From: an uncultured Lachnospiraceae bacterium
GTDB taxonomy: Bacteria; Bacillota; Clostridia; Lachnospirales; Lachnospiraceae
NCBI GenBank assembly: GCA_910585635.1
Contig: CAJUFE010000013.1
Span: forward strand, 1 to 64,000
Reading direction: 5' to 3'
Length of the DNA: 64,000 bases
This document shows positions 9,366 to 17,613 of the stretch, piece by piece; position 1 is the stretch's first letter; every line of letters begins with the position of its first letter. A program made the translations under genes and the position numbers. Under the pieces are notes generated by a model. That model was not told the origin of the DNA. It did not search any database and was given only the letters and a program-made list of their open reading frames with translations.

Positions 9366-10685
9366 ATGGCTATTAAGGAGTTATTATTATCAAAGATCGA
9401 GAATAGAGAGATCGTAGTTGGGGTTATCGGACTAGGTTATGTTGGGCTTCCTTTGGCTGTTGAAAAAGCTAAAGCGGGGTTTAAAACGATCGGATTTGAC
9501 GTTCAAAGAGAAAAAGTGGACATGGTCAATGAAGGAAAAAACTATATAGGTGATGTGGTCGATGCCGATCTTAGCAGGTTAGTCGCCGAGGGGATGCTTA
9601 AAGCAACTTCAGATTTTAATTTTATAAAAGATGTGGATTTTGTTGCGATCTGTGTGCCAACACCACTTGATCCTCATCAAGAGCCGGATATCAGCTTCGT
9701 TAAGACTTCAACCGAGTCTATTTCAAGATATTTAAAGCCAGATACGATGGTGGTCTTGGAGTCTACAACATATCCAGGTACAACTGAAGAACTTATCAAG
9801 CCTATATTAGAAGAAGGTAGTGGTTTAAAGTGTGGAGAAGATTTCTACTTAGGATTCAGTCCAGAAAGGGTCGATCCGGGAAATTTGATCTATAAAACTA
9901 AAAACACACCGAAAGTTGTTGGTGCTATCGGTGAAGATGCAGCAGAAGTCATATCAGCAATGTATAGAGCGGTCCTTGATGGAGAGGTTTTCACTGTGTC
10001 TAGTCCTGCGGTTGCTGAGATGGAAAAAATTTTGGAAAACACATATCGTAATATCAACATCGGCCTAGTCAATGAACTTTCAAGACTCTGCAATAAAATG
10101 GGGATCTCAGTTTGGGAAGTGATCGATGCCGCAAAAACTAAACCATACGGTTTCCAGGCATTTTATCCGGGGCCTGGTCTTGGCGGACATTGTATCCCTC
10201 TTGATCCATATTACCTTACTTGGAAAGCACGGGAGTATGGCTTCCATACGACTCTCATTGAAAACAGTATGGTGATCAATGATAGCCAACCGGAATATTG
10301 TGTGGAAAGGGCCATGCATATCCTGAACCGCAAGTATAAGGCCATTAATGGGGCGAAGATCCTGGTACTCGGTGTCGCTTACAAGCAGGATATTGATGAT
10401 TATAGAGAGAGTCCAGCATTGACCTTGATCGATGAGCTGGACAAGGTTGGGGCTGATATAGAGTATTACGATCCTTGGGTATCTACATATAAACGTCATA
10501 AGAAAGAATTCTTTAGTATTAAGGATCTTACGCCAGAGAATGTACAACAATATGACCTGGTATTGATCGCTTGTGCACATACAAATGTTGATTATGATAT
10601 GGTGCAGAAAAATGCAAAGATGATATTTGATACTAAGAACGCGATGAAGGAGATCGCTGATAGAGAAAATATCGAAGTATTGTAA
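9366..10685 (+). CDS. Nucleotide-sugar 6-dehydrogenase (UDP-GlcNAc/ManNAc type, WbpA/WecC-like)
   Basis: 439 residues. The NAD-binding Rossmann motif GVIGLGYVGLPLA is near the N-terminus, the catalytic Cys is in GPGLGGHCIPLDPYYL, and the C-terminal UDP-binding domain has a VLGVAYKQDIDDYRESP stretch. The family oxidises C6 of a UDP-sugar to the uronic acid in two NAD-dependent steps. The motif variant is closer to UDP-N-acetylhexosamine dehydrogenases than to UDP-glucose dehydrogenase. I placed the start at ATG 9366 because GGAGGA at 9353-9358 is 7 bases upstream; longer frames overlap the previous gene. Confidence 0.88.
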   Translation: MAIKELLLSKIENREIVVGVIGLGYVGLPLAVEKAKAGFKTIGFDVQREKVDMVNEGKNYIGDVVDADLSRLVAEGMLKATSDFNFIKDVDFVAICVPTPLDPHQEPDISFVKTSTESISRYLKPDTMVVLESTTYPGTTEELIKPILEEGSGLKCGEDFYLGFSPERVDPGNLIYKTKNTPKVVGAIGEDAAEVISAMYRAVLDGEVFTVSSPAVAEMEKILENTYRNINIGLVNELSRLCNKMGISVWEVIDAAKTKPYGFQAFYPGPGLGGHCIPLDPYYLTWKAREYGFHTTLIENSMVINDSQPEYCVERAMHILNRKYKAINGAKILVLGVAYKQDIDDYRESPALTLIDELDKVGADIEYYDPWVSTYKRHKKEFFSIKDLTPENVQQYDLVLIACAHTNVDYDMVQKNAKMIFDTKNAMKEIADRENIEVL

Positions 10686-10708
10686 AAAAGGAGATTGGAG
10701 AAGTATTT

Positions 10709-12103
10709 TTGAAAAGTGAAAAGAACAGCAATAAGCTGGTTATGTATAACGCACTTAGTACGATGATCTTGTATGCGATCACATTTTTCAGTGCTCCTCT
10801 TTTTTCAAGATTGCTTGGTACTGATGGATATGGGATCGTACAGGTTTATAATACTTGGGTTTCATTTTTTGTGGTCATTGTTGGCCTTCATACCAGAGGC
10901 ACCTTATCCATAGCAAAGGTGAATTTTGGCGAGAAGGAGTTTTTAGGATATCAATCAAGTGCCTTATTTCTTTCGTTAGTAGGTTTTGTGATAGGACTCA
11001 TCATCGTGATCATCATAAGTCCAGTGCTCGTTCCGTTTTTTGGATTGGATACCAGATATCTGATCCTTATGACGATCCATAGCTTTGGTGTATACTGTGT
11101 CTACTTTGTGAACACTAAATTTACCTATGAAATGAAAGCCCAGGTCAATCTGCTTATTTCTGTGATGTTAGCGCTTGTAAATTTTTTCCTTTCTTATGTT
11201 CTGATCAAGAACCTGCATGTGGAACATTTATATACAGGACGTATCGTCGGAATGGCGATCCCATATATCTTAGCCGGTATCCTGATCTTGATATATGTGT
11301 TTAAGCAAGGAAAGACATTTTTTAACAAAAAGTATTGGGGGTTTTGTCTGCCGTTATGTTCTCCACTTATATTTCATGGGATATCCGGGATCATATGTGC
11401 ATCTAGTGATAGGGTTATGATACAGCAGATCATTGGACCAGCAGCTGTTGGTATATATGCTTTAGCATATAATTTTGCGAATATCATGGACTCTATCTGG
11501 AATGCTTTACATAATGCATGGGATCCTTTCTTTTTTGAATATGTAAAGCAAGATCGATATGATGGACTGGCAGTGAGATCAAAGGATTATATCAGGATAT
11601 TTACTTGCCTATCGATAGGATTTATCTTGCTGACCCCAGAAGTCTTTCAGGTCTTTGCTGCAGAGGAGTACTGGGAAGGGGCAAAGATCATACCGGTCAT
11701 TATATTGAGTCAGTACTCGATATTTGTATATGCGTTTGCTGCAAATTATGAATTTGCTTTCAAGCGGACAGATGTTGTTGCGGCTGGGTCAGTAGTAGCG
11801 GGTTTGGCGAATGTTATCTTAAACCTGCTATTGATCAATGGGATGGGGTATTTTGGGGCAGCTATTGCAACTTTATTATCCAATGTGATCCTGGCGGCCA
11901 TACATATCATATTTGCGAAGAGACTTGTCGGAAAAAGATGGGTCTATCGGCTAAAGATGTTTGTGATACCTGTAGTGGGACTAGTCTTTGCGACAACGCT
12001 ATATTATATATGTTATCCGATGTGGCTTATCCGTTGGGCGATAGCTGCATCAGTCGGTGTATATATGATAAGAAAGATATACAAAAACAGAAGGATTTTT
12101 TAA
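10709..12103 (+). CDS. Wzx-like polysaccharide flippase
   Basis: 464 residues with about twelve membrane segments, of the MATE/PST oligosaccharide-transporter type. The N-terminal stretch YNALSTMILYAITFFSAPLFSRLLG is characteristic. It should flip undecaprenyl-linked repeat units across the membrane for the Wzy-like polymerase at 5016. The start is TTG at 10709, with GGAG 8 bases upstream; no nearer ATG fits the N-terminus. Confidence 0.85.
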   Translation: MKSEKNSNKLVMYNALSTMILYAITFFSAPLFSRLLGTDGYGIVQVYNTWVSFFVVIVGLHTRGTLSIAKVNFGEKEFLGYQSSALFLSLVGFVIGLIIVIIISPVLVPFFGLDTRYLILMTIHSFGVYCVYFVNTKFTYEMKAQVNLLISVMLALVNFFLSYVLIKNLHVEHLYTGRIVGMAIPYILAGILILIYVFKQGKTFFNKKYWGFCLPLCSPLIFHGISGIICASSDRVMIQQIIGPAAVGIYALAYNFANIMDSIWNALHNAWDPFFFEYVKQDRYDGLAVRSKDYIRIFTCLSIGFILLTPEVFQVFAAEEYWEGAKIIPVIILSQYSIFVYAFAANYEFAFKRTDVVAAGSVVAGLANVILNLLLINGMGYFGAAIATLLSNVILAAIHIIFAKRLVGKRWVYRLKMFVIPVVGLVFATTLYYICYPMWLIRWAIAASVGVYMIRKIYKNRRIF

Positions 12104-12131
12104 GAAAATGGATCAAGAAGAGGTTATACAG

Positions 12132-13562
12132 ATGGATCATATAAAAACGCCATATTATGACTTTTTTAAATTAGAAAAAGAGATGAAGTTATTTTCATTT
12201 CAACATAAGGGCGTATATTATTGGCAATTGATCAGGTTCGGATTATTGAAGAAGATAACTATTAGCAATGCTCAAGTTTCGGGCAGAAAAGCCGACAGGT
12301 CGATAGCAAAAGAGATACTCGGTGCCTATAGAGATTCGAACCGGACCAGGAAAGCCTATAAGAAAGCTAAGAAGGTAGATGTGATAAGGATCCGTCCGAT
12401 CGTTACATTATCGAAGGATGGTAAGCTGGATGATCACCAGTATGATCATATGGAACTGGACAGATCCCTAAGAGTGATGGATCTATATGCACTGGGAGAT
12501 TATACAAATGTCCCAGACTGTGCAGAGTATACACTGTCCCAGGCTGAAGCAAGGCTGATCATCTGGAAAATAAAAAGAAAGATCTTGGGAGAAAAAAAGC
12601 TGGACATAAAACAGAAAGAAAGCCTTGAAAGATTTCTGAAAAAGATCGATGAGATCTATGGGACCAGATCTGAGATCGATATCATTGAGGATGATATCCA
12701 GTATATGGTAGCCTCTCACAGATTTTATAAGGAACGATATAAAAAGATATTTGCAGAGATATCTCCAAAAGTGATAATGGTCTATCCATATTATGATGAG
12801 CATATGTTTTCTGCAATGGCAGCTGCAAAGGAAATGGGGATCAAGTCGATCGAGATACAGCATGGGAGGATAAATTCTCATGGGGCATATTGGTATGAAG
12901 ATCAGGGAGAAGAAGGGAAGATATTGCCAGATCATTTCTTTGTATATGGGAAGTGGTGGATAGAACAGATTAAGCTCCCTGCATTCTGCAAGCCTGTAGG
13001 AGTAGGTAATGCCTATCTAGAGTCACAGCTGAGGCTATATCCCAGGATGGATGTGGATAAGATGACCGTGTCTGTCTTCTCTAGTCTGCAGAATGGGAAG
13101 GAACTATCTGGATTTGTAGCTCAACTAGATGCTCTAACATATAAAAAAGATATACAGATATTATATAAGTTGCATCCGAATGAGAGAAGATCCTGGAAGA
13201 CAGATTACCCATGTCTTGTTGACTTGAAAAAAACGAAAGTTCTTGATGATGAGACAAGTGTATATGATATTTTTTCGAGATCTAAAGTTGTTCTGGGGAT
13301 TAATTCAACAACTTTTTTCGAGGCGACTGCATATAAGGAGATCAGGATCCTTATATATCTGAAAGGAGATCATAGTCCAATGAAGCCGTTGTTGGATAAT
13401 GGCTTAGCTGTGGGGATATCAAACGCTGAAGAGTTTGTTCAATTTCTTGATAGTTTGGATGATCAGACTGTTAAGGAGAGAACAGTTGACTTTGAGCTAT
13501 GGGAGGGACAGGCGAAAAGAAATATTTCAGATATGATTTTTAAGATATTAAATAGCGGATAA
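12132..13562 (+). CDS. GT-B type capsule transferase-like protein (TagF/polysialyltransferase-like)
   Basis: About 476 residues, not confidently assigned. The second half has an IQHG motif (SIEIQHGRINSHG), a FVYGKWW segment, LYKLHPNE and a VLGINSTTFFEA stretch. This is the pattern of CDP-glycerol/polysialyl-type GT-B enzymes and of surface-carbohydrate transferases. Since a CMP-sugar module follows directly, transfer of a nonulosonic acid from its CMP form is an attractive guess. ATG 12132 has GAAGAGG 8 bases upstream, while ATG 12108 has no site. Confidence 0.6.
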   Translation: MDHIKTPYYDFFKLEKEMKLFSFQHKGVYYWQLIRFGLLKKITISNAQVSGRKADRSIAKEILGAYRDSNRTRKAYKKAKKVDVIRIRPIVTLSKDGKLDDHQYDHMELDRSLRVMDLYALGDYTNVPDCAEYTLSQAEARLIIWKIKRKILGEKKLDIKQKESLERFLKKIDEIYGTRSEIDIIEDDIQYMVASHRFYKERYKKIFAEISPKVIMVYPYYDEHMFSAMAAAKEMGIKSIEIQHGRINSHGAYWYEDQGEEGKILPDHFFVYGKWWIEQIKLPAFCKPVGVGNAYLESQLRLYPRMDVDKMTVSVFSSLQNGKELSGFVAQLDALTYKKDIQILYKLHPNERRSWKTDYPCLVDLKKTKVLDDETSVYDIFSRSKVVLGINSTTFFEATAYKEIRILIYLKGDHSPMKPLLDNGLAVGISNAEEFVQFLDSLDDQTVKERTVDFELWEGQAKRNISDMIFKILNSG

Positions 13563-13659
13563 GGGTCATGTGATCAAGGCTATGATGAAAATCTATTAAA
13601 TATATTAATTAGATAGATCAATCCAGATATGATCTAAACAAAATTTTAGGAGGTAGATC

Positions 13660-14331
13660 ATGATAACAGCAGTAATAGCCGTTCGTGCGGGAAGTACTCG
13701 TGTTAAAAATAAAAACACTCGTCCTTTTGCAGGCACAAATTTATTAGTACATAAGATACGACAGCTTCAAAAGGTGGACGAGATAGATGATATTGTCGTT
13801 ACTTCCGATTCTGATGCAATGCTGGAGATGGGAAGGGAAAATGGTACATTGATATTTAAGAGAGGTCCAGAATATTGTGATGAAAAAACAAAGTCAATGG
13901 GTGAGGTGATCGCGCATGTGTGTGAAAATATATCTGGCGAGACGATCGTGTGGGCTCCATGTACAATGCCATTGATAGAGCCTTTTGTATATAAAGATGC
14001 TATAGATACATATTTTCAAAAAATATCGATGGGTCATGATTCCTTGTTTACGGCTGAAGAATTTCGGAGATTTTTATGGGATGAAAACGGACCGCTTAAT
14101 TATGAACCTGGAGTAAAGCAAGTTCCATCCCAACAACTAAAACCGCTATATAACAGCGTTGGAGGGATTTTTATCGCGCCGAGAGTGGAGATGATCAAGT
14201 GGAGATATTATTTTGGCCCTCATCCATATATGTATTTGTTGGATAAATATTCATGCGTCGATATTGATGATGAGACTGACCTGATATACGCAAATATATT
14301 GTATGATATGCACCATAAAGATGACTGCTAG
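13660..14331 (+). CDS. CMP-nonulosonate/acylneuraminate cytidylyltransferase-like (NeuA-like)
   Basis: 223 residues. The N-terminal VIAVRAGSTRVKNKNTRPFAG is the nucleotide-binding signature of CMP-NeuAc/CMP-KDO synthetases. VVTSDSDAML and WAPCTMPLIEP follow at the expected spacing. It activates an acidic 2-keto sugar with CTP. It opens a three-gene module after a 97-base gap with a strong AGGAGG site. The downstream synthase and phosphatase suggest its substrate is a nonulosonic acid such as KDN or a relative. Confidence 0.8.
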   Translation: MITAVIAVRAGSTRVKNKNTRPFAGTNLLVHKIRQLQKVDEIDDIVVTSDSDAMLEMGRENGTLIFKRGPEYCDEKTKSMGEVIAHVCENISGETIVWAPCTMPLIEPFVYKDAIDTYFQKISMGHDSLFTAEEFRRFLWDENGPLNYEPGVKQVPSQQLKPLYNSVGGIFIAPRVEMIKWRYYFGPHPYMYLLDKYSCVDIDDETDLIYANILYDMHHKDDC

Positions 14332-14354
14332 AGGCTAAGAACCTGGAGGAAAAA

Positions 14355-15236
14355 ATGGCAAATAAAAGTATTTATTTGGGAGGATATCTGATAAATGAAA
14401 ATTCTATCCCATATTTGATCGCAGAGATTGGGATCAATCATAACGGAGATTTAAATATAGCCAAACGATTGATTGATGCGGCTTTTGCAATAGGCTGGAG
14501 TTGTGTTAAATTTCAAAAGAGAGAACCTAGCATTTCTGTGCCGGAATCCCAGAAAAATGTGATGCGGCAGACACCTTGGGGTATGATGACTTATCTGGAG
14601 TATAAAAAAAGAATTGAATTTGGAAAAAAAGAGTACGATTATATTGATAGATATTGTGCAGAAAAACCGATAGCATGGTCAGCATCACCTTGGGATCTGC
14701 CATCTTTGGATTTTCTTCTTCAATATGATGTTCCATTTATTAAAATCGCTTCAGCTGATAACGGGAATGAAGAATTGATACGGGAGGTTTGTAAGGCTGA
14801 TAAACCAGTGATCATATCCGATGGGATGTGCACGATAGATGAGCTGGATAAAACCGTTTCTTGGCTTGAACGATATGGTAATGGAGATTATATTTTGCTT
14901 CATACTAATTCAACATATCCAGCTCCTGTAGATAGATTGAATCTTGCGTTTATGAATACAATAAAAGAACGATATGGTTGTATAGTTGGGTATAGCGGAC
15001 ATGAACAAATGCTAGAACCAACAGTTGCGGCAGCTGTAATGGGTGCGAAAGTTATTGAACGTCATGTTACGATCTCGCATGATCTGTGGGGGACGGATCA
15101 GAAGTCAAGTCTTGCAATAGGAGCAATGGATATTTTATATAAACGGTGTATGACCTCATTAGATGCAATAGGAAATGGAAAAGAAAAAAGTTTCGATGAA
15201 GAGGAACAGCTAAAAAGAAAAAAATTAAGAGGATAA
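14355..15236 (+). CDS. NeuB/SpsE-like nonulosonate synthase without SAF domain
   Basis: 293 residues, about 45-50 short of classic NeuB. It has the TIM-barrel signatures IAEIGINHNGD, VKFQKREP, FIKIASADNGN, LHTNSTYPAP, VGYSGHE and VIERHVTISHDLWGTDQ. These belong to the family condensing phosphoenolpyruvate with a hexosamine or hexose to a 9-carbon 2-keto acid. The C-terminal antifreeze-like (SAF) domain is missing; the chain ends soon after the barrel. GGAGG precedes the ATG. The neighbouring KdsC-like phosphatase suggests the product may be 9-phosphorylated. Confidence 0.85.
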   Translation: MANKSIYLGGYLINENSIPYLIAEIGINHNGDLNIAKRLIDAAFAIGWSCVKFQKREPSISVPESQKNVMRQTPWGMMTYLEYKKRIEFGKKEYDYIDRYCAEKPIAWSASPWDLPSLDFLLQYDVPFIKIASADNGNEELIREVCKADKPVIISDGMCTIDELDKTVSWLERYGNGDYILLHTNSTYPAPVDRLNLAFMNTIKERYGCIVGYSGHEQMLEPTVAAAVMGAKVIERHVTISHDLWGTDQKSSLAIGAMDILYKRCMTSLDAIGNGKEKSFDEEEQLKRKKLRG

Positions 15237-15291
15237 AGAAGTTTGGTTTAAAGATATATATTATGGATAAAAGAAAGCGGTGATATAGCTC

Positions 15292-15762
15292 ATGACAGTC
15301 AATGGAAAAGAGATCACGACGATTTTTTATGATTTTGATGGAGTAATGACTGATAATCGTGTGATCTTAAGTCAAGATGGGATTGAAAGTGTGGTTGTAA
15401 ATCGTTCAGATGGTTATGCGGTCGCGCAATTTAAAAAAGCAGGTATAGATCAGATCATTGTATCTACGGAATCAAATCCAGTTGTAAAACAGCGTGCTGA
15501 TAAACTTCAAATCCCGGTTTTATCAGGTACACTCGATAAAGGAAAAACTATTAAAGATTATTGTGCGAGAAAACGTATAAATTTGATCAATACATTGTTT
15601 GTTGGAAATGACTCGAATGATATTCCAGCATTCGACGTTGTTTCTATAAAGGTATGCCCAAAAGATGCTCAAAAAGAAATTTATGAGCGGGCAGATATTA
15701 TTATCCCGGTTAATGGTGGCGATGGTGTGATACGCGAATTATATCGAATATTGCATAGTTGA
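15292..15762 (+). CDS. KdsC-like HAD phosphatase
   Basis: 156 residues. It has HAD motif I YDFDGVMTDN (nucleophile Asp about 14, acid/base Asp about 16), a Lys-containing motif III (LDKGKTIKDY) and motif IV VGNDSNDI. Size and motifs match KDO-8-phosphate phosphatase, which dephosphorylates a 2-keto acid sugar phosphate. No KDO pathway is visible, so removal of the 9-phosphate from a nonulosonate-9-phosphate is the likely role (inference; it parallels the KDN pathway of Bacteroides). Together with the two genes upstream it makes a complete synthase-phosphatase-activation set. Confidence 0.8.
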   Translation: MTVNGKEITTIFYDFDGVMTDNRVILSQDGIESVVVNRSDGYAVAQFKKAGIDQIIVSTESNPVVKQRADKLQIPVLSGTLDKGKTIKDYCARKRINLINTLFVGNDSNDIPAFDVVSIKVCPKDAQKEIYERADIIIPVNGGDGVIRELYRILHS

Positions 15763-15810
15763 CAAGGCGCATAAAAATGTATTGACTAGTGATGGCGGTT
15801 TTATGGACGA

Positions 15811-16964
15811 ATGAAGATGGAGATCACAATTTTAATGCCCTGTCTAAATGAGGCAGAGACGATTGGTGTTTGTATCGAAAAAGCGAAACGATTTTTGCTA
15901 GAGAATAAAATAGATGGTGAGATATTGGTCTCTGATAATGGCAGTACGGACGGCAGCATAGCTATCGCAGAAAATGCAGGGGCCCGGGTCATCCATGTGC
16001 CGGATAAAGGATATGGCAACGCATTGAGGACTGGTTGTGAAAATGCGTATGGAAAATATGTGATCATGGGAGATGCTGATGACAGCTATGACCTTTTCCA
16101 TTTGATGCCCTTTTGGAAAAGTTAAGAGAAGGATATGATCTGGTGATGGGTAACCGTTTTCAGGGTGGTATTGAAAAAGGTGCTATGCCATGGTCACATC
16201 GATATATAGGAAACCCAGTCTTATCATTTCTTGGCAGGATATTTTTCAGAAGTAAGATCAGAGACTTCCATTGTGGTCTAAGAGGATATAATAGAGAGAG
16301 CATGATGCAGTTAGACCTTAAGACCACAGGAATGGAGTATGCCAGTGAGATGATCGTCATGGCAGAACTCAATGATCTTAGGATAGCAGAGATCCCTACT
16401 ACTTTAAGTAAGGATGGTCGGAGTAGGCCTCCTCACTTGAACACCATTTCGGACGGGTGGAGGCATTTGAAATTTTTGTTTATGTACTGCCCGGATTGGT
16501 TGTTCCTGTATCCGGGGATAGTGTTATCTGTGATCGGTCTGCTGGGAGAAAGTATACTTTCATTAGGACAAGTCCGTATAGGTGCCGTGGTCTTCGGTAT
16601 ACATACACTACTATACTGTATGCTGTTTTTGATCTTGGGGGGCAATATCGTTTTCTTATATGTATATACAAAAATATATGCTTCAAAGATCGGCTTGCTC
16701 CCTGCTGATAAAATCTCGGAGAAACTGGCCAGGTTCAGTGTTGATAAAGGTATCTTCATTGGGGTGATGCTGTTGATCCTGGGGATCATCATGTCGGTAT
16801 CTGCCGTTGCAGAATGGAGAGAGGTTGGATATAAGGATCTGATACCGGAGGATATGATGCGTATCGCCATCCCATCCATCACAGCTGTCTTTATAGGAGC
16901 ACAGTTTATCTTTTCAAGCTTTTTTATAGGCATTCTGACGATAAAGACGAAAGAAGGTGTATGA
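15811..16964 (+). pseudogene. GT2 (DPM1/GtrB-like) glycosyltransferase broken by a frameshift
   Basis: Two overlapping frames together make one GT2 protein. 15811-16125 encodes the N-terminal domain (ILMPCLNEAETIG, DNGSTDGS, MGDADDSYD). 16113-16964 continues with KLREGYDLVMGNRF, the FHCGLRGYNR loop and four C-terminal membrane segments. The break is at 16111-16114, where a run of four T follows CCC. One extra T would restore the reading FLEKLREG and fuse the frames. This may be a real inactivating or phase-variable indel or a sequence error. No convincing -1 slippery heptamer is present. The intact family transfers a sugar to a polyprenyl phosphate. Confidence 0.75.
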
Positions 16965-16965
16965 G

Positions 16966-17586
16966 ATGAGTCTGAGTGGGTATTTCCATAAAAAAATGAT
17001 CTATTCTCGCAGGATGGATAGATTGAGTAGCTTATTGGCGGACAGGATAAAGGGTCTTGGAAATGATCCAGGTGGATGTGCCTCGGTATTGGATCTGGGT
17101 TGTGGAGATGGAAAGATCGACAGTCTTATCATGGAGAAACTACCATCTGTTCAGATCGAGGGGATTGATGTCCTTGTTAGAGATGAGACGTACATAAATG
17201 TATCCAGATATGATGGAGAGAACATCCCCTTTACTGATGGGAGCTATGATGCGGTCATGGCGGTAGATGTATTACACCACACAGATAGTCCGGAGAAGAT
17301 ATTTAAGGAGATCTGTCGAGTATCCGACAGATATGTCATTATTAAGGATCATGTCTGCACAGGTTTGATGTCCTATATAAAGCTCAGAGTGATGGATTAT
17401 GTGGGGAATGCCCACTATCACGTCAGATTACCATATAAATATCTGACAGATGAACAATGGCGACATATGTATTCGGAAAATGAGCTGGAACTGCTCCGGA
17501 TAGATACAGATCTGCATCTATATAAGGGCCTTTTCCATATGCTTTTTGATCAAAAGCTTCATTTTATAGCGATATTGGCAAAATAA
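16966..17586 (+). CDS. Class I SAM-dependent methyltransferase
   Basis: About 206 residues. SAM motif I is VLDLGCGDGKID, followed by an acidic EGIDVLVRDE, the FTDGSYDAVMAVDVLHH methyltransf_11 pattern and a long YVIIKDHVC strand. It probably methylates a sugar or lipid-linked intermediate of the locus. AGAAGG lies 8 bases before ATG 16966; GTG 16957 is a weaker alternative. The gene begins 2 bases after the GT2 stop. Confidence 0.75.
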   Translation: MSLSGYFHKKMIYSRRMDRLSSLLADRIKGLGNDPGGCASVLDLGCGDGKIDSLIMEKLPSVQIEGIDVLVRDETYINVSRYDGENIPFTDGSYDAVMAVDVLHHTDSPEKIFKEICRVSDRYVIIKDHVCTGLMSYIKLRVMDYVGNAHYHVRLPYKYLTDEQWRHMYSENELELLRIDTDLHLYKGLFHMLFDQKLHFIAILAK

Positions 17587-17613
17587 CAGATACAGGTATG
17601 TCATTGCTGTCAA

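Noticed and set aside
16105..16130. Programmed -1 frameshift joining the two GT2 frames
   Set aside because: No X XXY YYZ slippery heptamer in the correct frame; a missing T in the run explains the break more simply.
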